Shown: positions 1-7,208 of the stretch, piece after piece
How positions within the stretch are numbered: position 1 is the stretch's first letter
Layout: every line of letters starts with the position of its first letter
Origin: Gammaproteobacteria bacterium
Lineage (GTDB): Bacteria; Aquificota; Aquificia; Aquificales; QOAS01
DNA: 7,458 nucleotides
Direction: 5' to 3'
NCBI GenBank assembly: GCA_003972855.1
Contig: QOAS01000181.1
Span: 1-7,458, forward strand
The notes under the pieces: model-generated
The model's database searches: none
What the model saw: only the letters and a program-made list of their open reading frames with translations
What the model was told of the DNA's origin: nothing
Translations under genes and position numbers: made by a program

Positions 1-162
1 TTAACTAAAAAAGCTCAGGAAAAGTTTCAAAAAAAAGCGGAGGAAATTTGTGGCGAATGGAAATTTGCATTGGTTGAAAATTTCAATTGGAGTATAACAC
101 CGGTAAACCAGTACCATGCGGTTTTAACCTATAGAGGCGATATAGTTTGTTTAGGATTTTAA
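1..162 (+). CDS. 3' end of an unrecognised protein gene (partial)
   Basis: Frame 1 is open from the window edge to a TAA at 160-162 and encodes the last 53 residues of a protein whose start lies outside. The tail has a Lys/Glu/Ala-rich helical stretch (residues 1-16), then I-C-G-E-W, a beta-like segment, and a final V-C-L-G-F. The two cysteines (residues 17 and 50) could pair if the protein is exported, as in small secreted proteins or lipoproteins, but no signal peptide is visible because the N-terminus is missing. I do not recognise the family. It is supported as real by its position only 6 bases before the next start codon on the same strand, and by coding-like composition up to the stop. 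No function is assigned. Confidence 0.6.
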   Translation, partial: LTKKAQEKFQKKAEEICGEWKFALVENFNWSITPVNQYHAVLTYRGDIVCLGF

Positions 163-168
163 CCCGCT

Positions 169-1380
169 ATGGAGATACCGATTATTCTCCTTCTTTTGGC
201 ATTATCGGGATTTTTCGCGTCCGCGGAAGTAGCCTTTTTCGGGCTAAATACCTTTTTACTTGAAAGGGAAAAAAGTCCCGTAGTTAAACTTATAAAAAAG
301 CTACTTTCCAAACCGGTAGACCTAATAATTTCCATCCTCATAGGGAATGAACTTGTCAATATCCTTATATCCTCAGTCGGAACGAAGTTTTTAAAGGAAA
401 CCTTCGGCGATGCGGGGGTTGCCTTAGGAACCGTCGTTTTTAGCCTTTTAATCTTTTTTTTCGGGGAGGTGATACCCAAAAATGTAGCCCTCCAACTCCC
501 CGAAAAGCTCGCCAAAATTTATGCCCTGCCGATATACTTTTTTAACCAACTCCTCTTTCCCGTTAGGTTCTTAATAAAGAAACTTTTCGGAAACTTGGCG
601 GGAAAAATTGAAGGGAAAAAAGAGCAATTTCTGACCAAGGAGGAGCTTCTATACCACATCGCCGAAGGATACAAAAAAGGGGAAATAACCAAAGAGGAAA
701 TGGAAATGGTTAAAAGGGTTTTGGAAATGGACGAAACTTCGGTGGAAGAAATAATGACCCCGCGGACGGATATTTTTGCCTTAGAAGAAAACAAAAAGGT
801 AAAGGAGGTAATAGACCCCATAGTGGAAGAATCCCACAGCAAGATACCGCTATTTTTGGAAAACCTTGACAACACAACCGGCGTGCTTTACATAAAACAT
901 TTACTTCCAACGGAGGAAAACGAAGAAAAACAGCTTAAGGAGTTTAAGAAAAAGGTTTCCTTTATCCCTCAAACGCTGAATTTGGAAGACCTAATAGAGG
1001 AATTTAGGCAAAAGAGAACCCAAATTTTTATGGTTGTGGACGAACACGGTGGAACCTCGGGGTTGGTAACCTATTCCGATTTCCTCTCTTGGCTATTGGG
1101 CGAAATGGTGGAAGAGTGGAGTCCCGAAAGCGACATAGAGAAAGTCGGAAAAAATACCTACATTATTGATGCGTCCGTAAATATAGAAGTCCTCGCCCAA
1201 AAGTTCGGTTTAAAACTACCGGAGGATTACGAATATTCAACCCTCGGGGGATACTTAATAGACAAATTTAAAGGTATTCCCTCAAAGGGGGACATCTTTG
1301 AAATTGACAACCTTAAATTCGTTGTGGAGGAAATAGACAACAACCGTATAAAGAAGGTTAAACTTGTGGTGAAGAACTAA
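169..1380 (+). CDS. CNNM/CorC-family (HlyC/TlyC-like) membrane transporter with CBS pair
   Basis: This 403-residue protein has the three-part layout of the CNNM/CorC family, often annotated as hemolysin-like, whose characterised members mediate Mg2+ (and sometimes Co2+) efflux. Residues 1-135 form the DUF21 membrane domain: a first helix at about 3-25 with the typical S-G-F-F-A-S-A-E start, a second near 50-71 containing G-N-E-L-V-N-I, and a third near 82-104 ending in F-G-E-V-I-P-K-N. Residues about 190-310 form a CBS pair, starting at M-T-P-R-T-D (196-201), with the H-S-K-I-P-L-F segment (223-229) and V-V-D-E-H-G-G-T-S-G-L-V-T (289-301). Residues about 322-402 form the small CorC_HlyC C-terminal domain. 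CBS pairs of this family can bind ATP. The length is normal and the protein looks intact. The ATG at 169 is preceded by AGGA at 153-156, a rather long spacing, inside the previous gene. The substrate is inferred from the family only. Confidence 0.93.
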   Translation: MEIPIILLLLALSGFFASAEVAFFGLNTFLLEREKSPVVKLIKKLLSKPVDLIISILIGNELVNILISSVGTKFLKETFGDAGVALGTVVFSLLIFFFGEVIPKNVALQLPEKLAKIYALPIYFFNQLLFPVRFLIKKLFGNLAGKIEGKKEQFLTKEELLYHIAEGYKKGEITKEEMEMVKRVLEMDETSVEEIMTPRTDIFALEENKKVKEVIDPIVEESHSKIPLFLENLDNTTGVLYIKHLLPTEENEEKQLKEFKKKVSFIPQTLNLEDLIEEFRQKRTQIFMVVDEHGGTSGLVTYSDFLSWLLGEMVEEWSPESDIEKVGKNTYIIDASVNIEVLAQKFGLKLPEDYEYSTLGGYLIDKFKGIPSKGDIFEIDNLKFVVEEIDNNRIKKVKLVVKN

Positions 1381-1393
1381 GATTGTTCTTATT

Positions 1394-2233
1394 ATGTTTA
1401 ACCGACTCATTGTGGGCTTTGACGGTAGCAACTCCTCTTACGCATCCGCAAATTACGCCTTTGATTTGGGAGCCAAGCTGAATTTACCCGTAATAGGTGT
1501 ATATGTAATAGACAAACGGCTTTTGGACGAAACCCTTTTGGAAGACTTGGCGGGTATTTTGGGCTTTACCTTCTACTTGGGGATATCTCAAAGGGTAAAA
1601 CAGGCGTTGGAAAAAAAGGCTGATATCCTCTTTGAGGAATTTGCCAAATTGGGGAGACAAAAGGGGGCAAAGGTTTCCTTGGTTCAAGTTGAGGGAATCC
1701 CTTACGAGGAAATACCCGACTCGGCGGATGAGAAGGATTTAATCTTCATCGGACGAAAGGGATTAAAGGAAATCAAAGGCTTTTTTGTGGGAAACAATGC
1801 GGAAAAGATTGTCCGAAGGTCTCCCTGTCCCGTATTTGTGGCGGGTGAAACCTACAAGCCTATAAAGAGAATAGGCGTAGCCTTTGACGGTTCTCCCGTT
1901 TCCAAAAAAGCCCTCTCGGTGGGAAAGGCAATTTCCGAAACCCTTGGGGCGTCTTTGGAAGTAATTTTCGTGGAACCCGACGAGAACTTCCCCGACGAGC
2001 TTGTGGACAAAATAAAAGCTTCCGCGGATGAGGTATTGAAAAATACCGACTACACCTTTACCCTCCTAAAGGGGTTTCCCGAAGAGAAACTGACCGAGTA
2101 TCAAGAAAACGGAAATATAGACCTTTTGGTGTTGGGGGCTTTTGGAACCAAACCGGTAAAGGAAATCCTCCTCGGAAGCGTTGCCTACTTTGTAATGCAC
2201 AATGCGGTGGGTCCTGTCCTTTTCGTCAAATAA
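1394..2233 (+). CDS. Tandem-domain universal stress protein
   Basis: This 279-residue cytoplasmic protein contains two UspA-type Rossmann-like domains. Domain 1 (about 1-150) opens with the classic beta strand and V-G-F-D-G-S (7-12). Its nucleotide loop reads G120-x2-G123-x9-G133-N134, so the usual Ser/Thr after the last Gly is Asn. Domain 2 (about 157-279) opens with G-V-A-F-D-G-S (161-167) and has an intact G248-x2-G251-x9-G261-S262 motif, the signature of ATP-binding USPs. Domain 2 is therefore the better candidate for ATP binding. Domain 1 has a long helical insertion at about 41-75, longer than in typical single-domain USPs. The gene starts 13 bases after the transporter gene without a clear Shine-Dalgarno sequence, so its translation probably depends on the upstream gene. 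Its exact role is unknown, as for most USPs. Confidence 0.92.
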   Translation: MFNRLIVGFDGSNSSYASANYAFDLGAKLNLPVIGVYVIDKRLLDETLLEDLAGILGFTFYLGISQRVKQALEKKADILFEEFAKLGRQKGAKVSLVQVEGIPYEEIPDSADEKDLIFIGRKGLKEIKGFFVGNNAEKIVRRSPCPVFVAGETYKPIKRIGVAFDGSPVSKKALSVGKAISETLGASLEVIFVEPDENFPDELVDKIKASADEVLKNTDYTFTLLKGFPEEKLTEYQENGNIDLLVLGAFGTKPVKEILLGSVAYFVMHNAVGPVLFVK

Positions 2234-2250
2234 CCCTAAATTAAAGTAGT

Positions 2251-2258
2251 GGGGGTGA
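2251..2258 (+). promoter_or_regulatory. Shine-Dalgarno sequence deciding the start of the second USP gene
   Basis: GGGGGTGA matches the anti-Shine-Dalgarno consensus GGAGGTGA in seven of eight positions. Its G-rich core ends five bases before the ATG at 2261. The GTG at 2249 in the same frame overlaps this element and would leave it no role, so ATG 2261 is the better start. Confidence 0.65.
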
Positions 2259-2260
2259 CA

Positions 2261-3148
2261 ATGATTGGTAAAGTTTTGGTTCCCGTTGATTTTTCCGAAG
2301 TCTCCTCCGCGGTTGTAAAAAGTGCCAAATTTATAGGCAATGCCTTCAAACCCAAATTTTATTTACTACATGTTATATCCCCTTTGGTTTACATTTCCGT
2401 TCCCGAAACTATGGTGGTGGACGTAATAGATTCCTCGGTAATAGAGGAAATAGAGGAAACCAAAAAGAAAAGGGCTAAAAAGCTTTTGGAAAAAATAGTT
2501 AAGGAATTTGAAGGCTTTCAAGTGGAAACCTTCATAGACATAGGCAGTCCCGCGGACGTAATAGCGGAAAAAGAGGAAGAGTTAGGGGTGGATTTAACAA
2601 TTCTCGGAGGACACCAAAAGGGTCTCGTGGAGAGAATTCTCTTGGGAAGCACCTCGGAGGCGGTTGTAAAACACTCAAGAAAACCCGTTTTGGTCGTAAA
2701 GGGTCATCCCATAGAAAAACTCTCCGAGGTTGCCATAGCCTACGATTTTTCCGAAATGGGAGATGCCCTTTTGTCCTACGCCAAAGGGTTTTTAAAACCT
2801 TTCCGCTCCAAGGTGACTCTAATCCACGTTGAGGAAGAGATAGACCTACCCATACTGGAAAAGTTGGGTATAGACATAATCCCCCAAATTAGGGAGAAAA
2901 AGGGTGAAAAACTAAACCGCATAAAGGAGGAGTTTGAAGGGGAAGGTCTGCCCTGTGAGGTTGTTTATTTGGAGAGCCAAGACCCCGCGGAGGGTATCGT
3001 AAAAACCCTCCACCGAGGGAGTTTTGATATGGTGATGGTAGCCAACAAAGGTCTTTCGGGACTGAAAAGAATTCTAATGGGAAGCGTCAGTTTGGAAATT
3101 TTGAGGAAGTCTCCAATCCCCGTTTTGGTGTATAAAAAGGAAGACTAA
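2261..3148 (+). CDS. Tandem-domain universal stress protein, second adjacent copy
   Basis: This 295-residue protein again holds two UspA domains. Domain 1 (about 1-147) begins M-I-G-K-V-L-V-P-V-D-F-S-E, a standard USP start, and has a helical insertion around residues 58-85. Its loop reads G116-x2-Q119-x9-G129-S130, so the second Gly is replaced by Gln. Domain 2 (about 155-295) begins V-A-I-A-Y-D-F-S-E, and its loop reads A261-x2-G264-x9-G274-S275, so the first Gly is Ala. Neither domain has the full G-x2-G-x9-G-S/T pattern, so ATP binding is less certain than in domain 2 of the preceding USP. The start is set at ATG 2261 by the Shine-Dalgarno match; an in-frame GTG at 2249 would add four residues. 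Its stop overlaps the dcd start as TAATG. It is not a recent duplicate of its neighbour, because the sequences are clearly diverged. Confidence 0.92.
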   Translation: MIGKVLVPVDFSEVSSAVVKSAKFIGNAFKPKFYLLHVISPLVYISVPETMVVDVIDSSVIEEIEETKKKRAKKLLEKIVKEFEGFQVETFIDIGSPADVIAEKEEELGVDLTILGGHQKGLVERILLGSTSEAVVKHSRKPVLVVKGHPIEKLSEVAIAYDFSEMGDALLSYAKGFLKPFRSKVTLIHVEEEIDLPILEKLGIDIIPQIREKKGEKLNRIKEEFEGEGLPCEVVYLESQDPAEGIVKTLHRGSFDMVMVANKGLSGLKRILMGSVSLEILRKSPIPVLVYKKED

Positions 3149-3687
3149 TGATTTTGAGCGACAAAACAATTTTTAAACTCCTTAGGGAGGGAAAGCTGAA
3201 GGTTGAACCCTTTTCGGAGGAATTGGTTCAGTGTTCCTCCTTGGATTTGAGGCTCGGGTATCAAATAGCCCGATACAGGGTAAGGGATTTCCTTGATGTG
3301 AAAAACCCCCGTTGGGAGATAGAATACGAGGAGATAACAAAGGAGGGTTTTTTCATTCAACCCAAGGAGTTTGTATTGGCTACCACCCTTGAGTATATAG
3401 AGTTGCCCGAAAACCTAACCGCTTTCGTTGAGGGTAGGAGTTCCCTTGGAAGGTTGGGACTTTTTATAGAAAACGCGGGGTGGGTTGATGCGGGGTTTAA
3501 AGGGCAACTCACCTTGGAACTCTTTAACGCCAATAGCTACCCTATTAAGCTTTATCCCGAAATGAGGATTTGCCAATTGGTGTTTGCCAAGGTAGACCAA
3601 AAACCCCTAAAGCCCTACAGCGGAAAGTATCAGGGACAACGGGGGGTCGTCCCTTCAAAGATATATTTGGACTACAAAGGGGGTTAA
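3148..3687 (+). CDS. dcd: dCTP deaminase (possibly bifunctional dCTP deaminase/dUTPase)
   Basis: This enzyme deaminates dCTP to dUTP for dTMP synthesis; some family members also hydrolyse dUTP to dUMP. The 179-residue protein has the trimeric dUTPase-fold signatures: C-S-S-L-D-L-R-L-G (29-37), E-G-R-S-S-L-G-R-L-G (95-104), D-A-G-F-K-G-Q-L-T-L-E-L (114-125), P-E-M-R-I-C-Q-L (137-144), and the C-terminal K-Y-Q-G-Q nucleotide-lid segment (160-164). By alignment with E. coli Dcd, S98, R102 and E124 correspond to S111, R115 and the catalytic E138. The hinge before D114 reads E-N-A-G-W-V and appears one residue shorter than in E. coli. D-A-G replaces D-P-G, a form I associate with archaeal-type enzymes. 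The sequence alone does not separate mono- from bifunctional forms. The start overlaps the USP stop by one base, and AAGGAAG at 3137-3143 supplies a ribosome binding site. Confidence 0.93.
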   Translation: MILSDKTIFKLLREGKLKVEPFSEELVQCSSLDLRLGYQIARYRVRDFLDVKNPRWEIEYEEITKEGFFIQPKEFVLATTLEYIELPENLTAFVEGRSSLGRLGLFIENAGWVDAGFKGQLTLELFNANSYPIKLYPEMRICQLVFAKVDQKPLKPYSGKYQGQRGVVPSKIYLDYKGG

Positions 3688-3730
3688 AAATTTTCTCCGT
3701 TACACCTTTCGGGTTTTATCCTCTATCCCT

Positions 3731-4279
3731 ATGGCACTGATAAAACCCTACAAGGATTGGAAACCCAAAATCCACCCCACGGTGTATTTGGCTGAAACCG
3801 CGACCGTTATAGGGAATGTAGAAATAGGGGAATACTCCTCCGTTTGGTTTGGAGCGGTGGTAAGGGGAGATGTCCACTTTATAAGGATAGGGAGGTATTC
3901 CAACATTCAAGACAATGCGGTTATCCATGTAACCCACTACACAAAGCCCGATATGAGCGACGGATTTCCCGTAACCATAGGAGACTATGTAACCGTTGCC
4001 CACGGGGCTATAATCCACGGTGCGACTATAGGAAACAATGTTTTGGTGGGTATAGGGGCTATCGTTTTGGACGGGGCGAAAATCGGCGACAATACCGTTA
4101 TCGCCGCGGGAAGTTTGGTTCCGCCCGGTAAAGAGTTTCCCCCCGGCGTTTTGCTCATGGGAAGACCCGCCCAAATAAAGAGGGAACTTACGCCCGAAGA
4201 GATAGAAAAAATCAAGCAAAACGCTCTAAACTACAAAAAATACGCGGAGGCTTATTTAAAGCAAAATGCGACCCCTTAA
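3731..4279 (+). CDS. Gamma-class carbonic anhydrase-like protein (CamH type)
   Basis: This 182-residue left-handed beta-helix protein of the gamma carbonic anhydrase / YrdA / PaaY group would form a trimer with metal sites between subunits and interconvert CO2 and bicarbonate. Hexapeptide-type repeats run from about residue 25 to 130 (I-G-N-V-E-I-G, I-G-R-Y-S-N-I-Q-D, I-G-D-Y-V-T-V, I-G-N-N-V-L-V, I-G-D-N-T-V-I). The three expected metal-ligand histidines are present as H66, H91 and H96, with the usual spacing. R45, D47, Q60 and D61 match conserved residues of the Cam active site. The acidic proton-shuttle loop of Methanosarcina Cam is missing, as in the CamH subclass. Residues about 154-178 form the C-terminal helix. 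Some proteins of this shape lack measurable carbonic anhydrase activity. The start follows a 43-base gap and has no recognisable Shine-Dalgarno sequence. The 3' end overlaps sbcC by 14 bases. Confidence 0.88.
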   Translation: MALIKPYKDWKPKIHPTVYLAETATVIGNVEIGEYSSVWFGAVVRGDVHFIRIGRYSNIQDNAVIHVTHYTKPDMSDGFPVTIGDYVTVAHGAIIHGATIGNNVLVGIGAIVLDGAKIGDNTVIAAGSLVPPGKEFPPGVLLMGRPAQIKRELTPEEIEKIKQNALNYKKYAEAYLKQNATP

Positions 4280-7208
4280 GCTCATATTAAAAGGATTTAA
4301 ACCCTTTAAAACCCGCCAAGAAATTGACTTTTCCAAGCTCAACTTTTTCGTTATAAGGGGACCAACCGGAAGCGGAAAATCCTCCATTTTGGAGGCTATG
4401 GTTTTTGCCCTTTTTGGGGAACCTACCGAAAAACTAAACCACGACGAACTGGTAAACAAAAACAGCGGTGGTTTTTACATAGACTTTACCTTTTCCGTTA
4501 GGGGAACGGTTTACCGCATAGAGCGTCTGCGGAGGCTCGGCAAAGGCGGGGAAGCCCGCTTTTATGTAAACGGCGTTAGGAGGGCTATCCGTTCCGATGC
4601 CATAAAAAGGGAAATTCAAAACCTATTAGGGGTAACCGCCACCCAATTTAAAAAAATCTTCTTTTTACCACAGGGGAGGTATGCGGAATTTTTTAACTCC
4701 GAACCCCGCCAAAGGCGGGAACTAATCGTTTCCCTTTTGGAGCTGGACATTTACAAAAGGTTGGGAGAGAGGATAAAGGAGGAATGGGAAAAGGTCTCCA
4801 AAGAGATTGCCAAGATAGAGGGAGAACTGAAGGCGTTGGAGGAATACACCCCCGAACAAAGGGGGAAATTTGAAGAGGAAAAACAAACCTTAGAGGTAGA
4901 AAAACAAAACTTGGAAAAACTCTTGGAGGAAACCCGCAAGAAACTAAACGAACTAAGGGAGTTGGAAAAACTATACCGCCAAAAGGAGGAGTTGGAAAGA
5001 CAGCTCCAAACCCTTGAGGGTGGGGAGTATTCCAACCTAAAAGAGGAGGTGGAAAATCTAAAACCCCTTCGGGAGCTTCTACCCCTTTTGGAAAGGTATC
5101 TGCTTAGGGCTAACGAACTTAAAAACCTCCAAAAGGAGAAACAAGACCTAATAGAAACCATAGATAGGTTGGAAAAAGAACTCAAAACCGCCCAAGGTGA
5201 GCTTGAGAAACTTCACCGAAAGAGGGAAGAGCTTAAAAACCGCCAAGGGGAGGTGGAAGAGCTTAAAAAACATTTGGGGGTTTTAAACCTCCTTGAACCC
5301 AAATTTAGGGAACTTAAAAAGTTAAAAGGAGAACTCCAAACCCGCAAAGAGAAGCTAAAGGCTAAACTGGAGGAGTTAAAAAAAGTTACATCGGAACTAA
5401 AACGGGTAGAGGAAAACCTTTTAAAAACCTCTCGGAGGTTGGAACAAATAAACTACTCCCCCGAAAGGGAGGCTCAAGTTAGGTTTCTCCTCCAGAGGGC
5501 AAAAGAGAAAGGGGAGTTACTGACAAAGTTCCAAAGGTTAAAGGACACCCTTTTGAGGTTGGAAAGAGGGATAACCTCCCTAAAAGGGGAAGTTAAAAAA
5601 GCTGAGGAGAAACTAAAGGAGGTGGAAAACCTTTTAAAGGGCAAAGAACGGGAGTTTTCCCTATACCTTCTCACCAAAGACCTCAAAGAGGGAGACCCCT
5701 GTCCGATATGCGGGAAACCCCTAACCGATTTAAAAACCCGCGTATGCGGGGATATAGACTTGGACGAAATTAAAAAACTTCAAGAACAGGAAGAGGCTTT
5801 AAGAAAAGCTTTGGAAGAAAAAAACCGCAAACTCCAAGCCTTGGAGGTAAAAAGGGAAGAAGTCCTTAGCCAACTGAAGGAAACCGAGCAAAAGCTTTCC
5901 CAAATGGAGGAAGTTTCTTCCGAAAGCGAACTAAAGGGGGAGTTAGAAAACCTTTTAGCCCTGAAAGGGGAAAGGGAAAAATTGGAAAAACTGCTAAAGG
6001 AGTTGGAAGAGGGGAAAACCGCTTTGGCTTCCAAAAAGGCTTCCCTTGAGGGGGAGATAAACTCGGAAAGACAAGCCCTTGAAAGGGACGAGAAACACCT
6101 CACCGCTTGGGTGGAAGAGGTCAAACAAACCCTAAGGGGTATTTACCAAAGCCTAAATCTCAAACCCCCGAAGGACAAAAATCCGTTTCTGCACCTCAAA
6201 GAGGTTTTAAACGAAAAAATCTCCTCCTTTGAGAGGGAAAAGGAGGAACTTTTAAACCTTTTAACCCAAAAGGAGAAGCGGGTAAGCCAGCTTTCCACCG
6301 CGTTGGAAAGGGAAAAAAGCCTCCTGCACGAGACGGAGAGAAAGATAGCCAACCTCCTTGAGGAGTTGAACCACCTAAAAGGAGAGATGACCCAAAAGGG
6401 TTGGAAAGGCGGGGAACCCTCCCTCCTTTTGGAGAAACTTAAAAATCTCCCCCAATTGGAGGAAAAACTTAAAAAATTGGAGGAACAAATTTCGGTTGTT
6501 AAGGCGAATTTAAAGAAATTAGGGGAGGAGCTAAAGGGAATAGACCCCGAAACCCTCAAAGAGATACCCCTTTTGGAGCAAAAACTAACCTTGTTGGAAG
6601 GGAAACTTTCCCAAACTCTATCCCGTTTGGGTTTTGTAAAGGAGAAACTGACGGAGTTTGACCGAAAATTGGAATTAAAATCCCGTTTGGAGGAAACTTT
6701 TAATGAACTCCGCCAAAGGGAGGTGCTTTTGAAAACCCTAAAGGACGATTTCCGTTCCGACCGCCTTATAGACTTTGTCGTAAACCGTGCGGTGGAAGAC
6801 ATAGTAACCTTGGCGGGTGAATATCTGTTTAACCTCTCGCAGAGGTATAGGTTCGTAAACCGCGGAGGGGAAATTTTCGTCTTAGACCTCTTTGAGGATA
6901 CACAGAGAAACATTAAAACCCTCTCGGGCGGGGAAACCTTTTTGGCTTCCCTCTCGTTTGCCTTGGCTTTGGGCGACTATGTGGGTTCGGGCGGAGGGGT
7001 TGAAAGCCTCTTTATAGACGAGGGCTTTGGAACCTTAGACAAAGAAAAATTGGAAAAAATAGGTGAATTGTTTGAAAAACTAAAACTTTCCCTCAACAAG
7101 GTGGTTGGAGTGGTAACCCACTTAGAAGAATTGGCGGAATACTTTGACCAAAGGATAGAGGTCATACCTTCCGCGGAAGGGTCAAAAATAAGGGTTGTAA
7201 ATGGGTAA
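4266..7208 (+). CDS. sbcC: SbcC/Rad50-type SMC-like ATPase of the Mre11-Rad50 DNA end-processing complex
   Basis: This 980-residue protein is a complete SbcC/Rad50 homologue. With SbcD/Mre11 such proteins bind DNA ends, cleave hairpins and protein-blocked ends, and act in double-strand break repair. The N-terminal ATPase lobe carries Walker A G-P-T-G-S-G-K-S (32-39) and the Q-loop L-P-Q-G-R (134-138). About 165-475 and 490-820 are long Glu/Lys/Leu-rich coiled-coil arms, separated by a zinc hook C479-P-I-C482. The C-terminal lobe has the ABC signature L-S-G-G-E (886-890), Walker B F-I-D-E (916-919), D-loop G-T-L-D (922-925) and the switch His at H952 in V-T-H. No motif is missing and the length is usual. 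ATG 4266 lies inside the end of the carbonic anhydrase gene, with GGAGG at 4246-4250 at a long spacing. No sbcD is visible, and the following gene does not start like one. Confidence 0.97.
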   Translation: MRPLKLILKGFKPFKTRQEIDFSKLNFFVIRGPTGSGKSSILEAMVFALFGEPTEKLNHDELVNKNSGGFYIDFTFSVRGTVYRIERLRRLGKGGEARFYVNGVRRAIRSDAIKREIQNLLGVTATQFKKIFFLPQGRYAEFFNSEPRQRRELIVSLLELDIYKRLGERIKEEWEKVSKEIAKIEGELKALEEYTPEQRGKFEEEKQTLEVEKQNLEKLLEETRKKLNELRELEKLYRQKEELERQLQTLEGGEYSNLKEEVENLKPLRELLPLLERYLLRANELKNLQKEKQDLIETIDRLEKELKTAQGELEKLHRKREELKNRQGEVEELKKHLGVLNLLEPKFRELKKLKGELQTRKEKLKAKLEELKKVTSELKRVEENLLKTSRRLEQINYSPEREAQVRFLLQRAKEKGELLTKFQRLKDTLLRLERGITSLKGEVKKAEEKLKEVENLLKGKEREFSLYLLTKDLKEGDPCPICGKPLTDLKTRVCGDIDLDEIKKLQEQEEALRKALEEKNRKLQALEVKREEVLSQLKETEQKLSQMEEVSSESELKGELENLLALKGEREKLEKLLKELEEGKTALASKKASLEGEINSERQALERDEKHLTAWVEEVKQTLRGIYQSLNLKPPKDKNPFLHLKEVLNEKISSFEREKEELLNLLTQKEKRVSQLSTALEREKSLLHETERKIANLLEELNHLKGEMTQKGWKGGEPSLLLEKLKNLPQLEEKLKKLEEQISVVKANLKKLGEELKGIDPETLKEIPLLEQKLTLLEGKLSQTLSRLGFVKEKLTEFDRKLELKSRLEETFNELRQREVLLKTLKDDFRSDRLIDFVVNRAVEDIVTLAGEYLFNLSQRYRFVNRGGEIFVLDLFEDTQRNIKTLSGGETFLASLSFALALGDYVGSGGGVESLFIDEGFGTLDKEKLEKIGELFEKLKLSLNKVVGVVTHLEELAEYFDQRIEVIPSAEGSKIRVVNG

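Noticed and set aside
2249..2260. GTG start four codons upstream for the second USP gene
   Set aside because: It overlaps the GGGGGTGA ribosome binding site, and the protein from ATG 2261 begins exactly like typical USPs.
3688..3730. Possible terminator between dcd and the carbonic anhydrase-like gene
   Set aside because: Only a three-base CCG/CGG pairing is visible, with no stable stem followed by a T run.
3716..4219. 167-codon open frame on the - strand
   Set aside because: It is antisense to the carbonic anhydrase-like gene, whose metal ligands and repeats are all intact; the reverse frame has only low-complexity Gly/Tyr composition.
4760..6700. Repetitive Glu/Lys/Leu codon patterns that look like DNA repeats
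   Set aside because: They are the coding signature of the SbcC coiled-coil arms; no regular repeat unit or spacer is present, so they are not tandem repeats or CRISPR.
6143..6913. 256-codon open frame on the - strand
   Set aside because: It lies wholly antisense to sbcC, is Ser/Phe/Arg-rich as expected from the reverse complement of a Glu/Lys/Leu coiled coil, and shows no domain.
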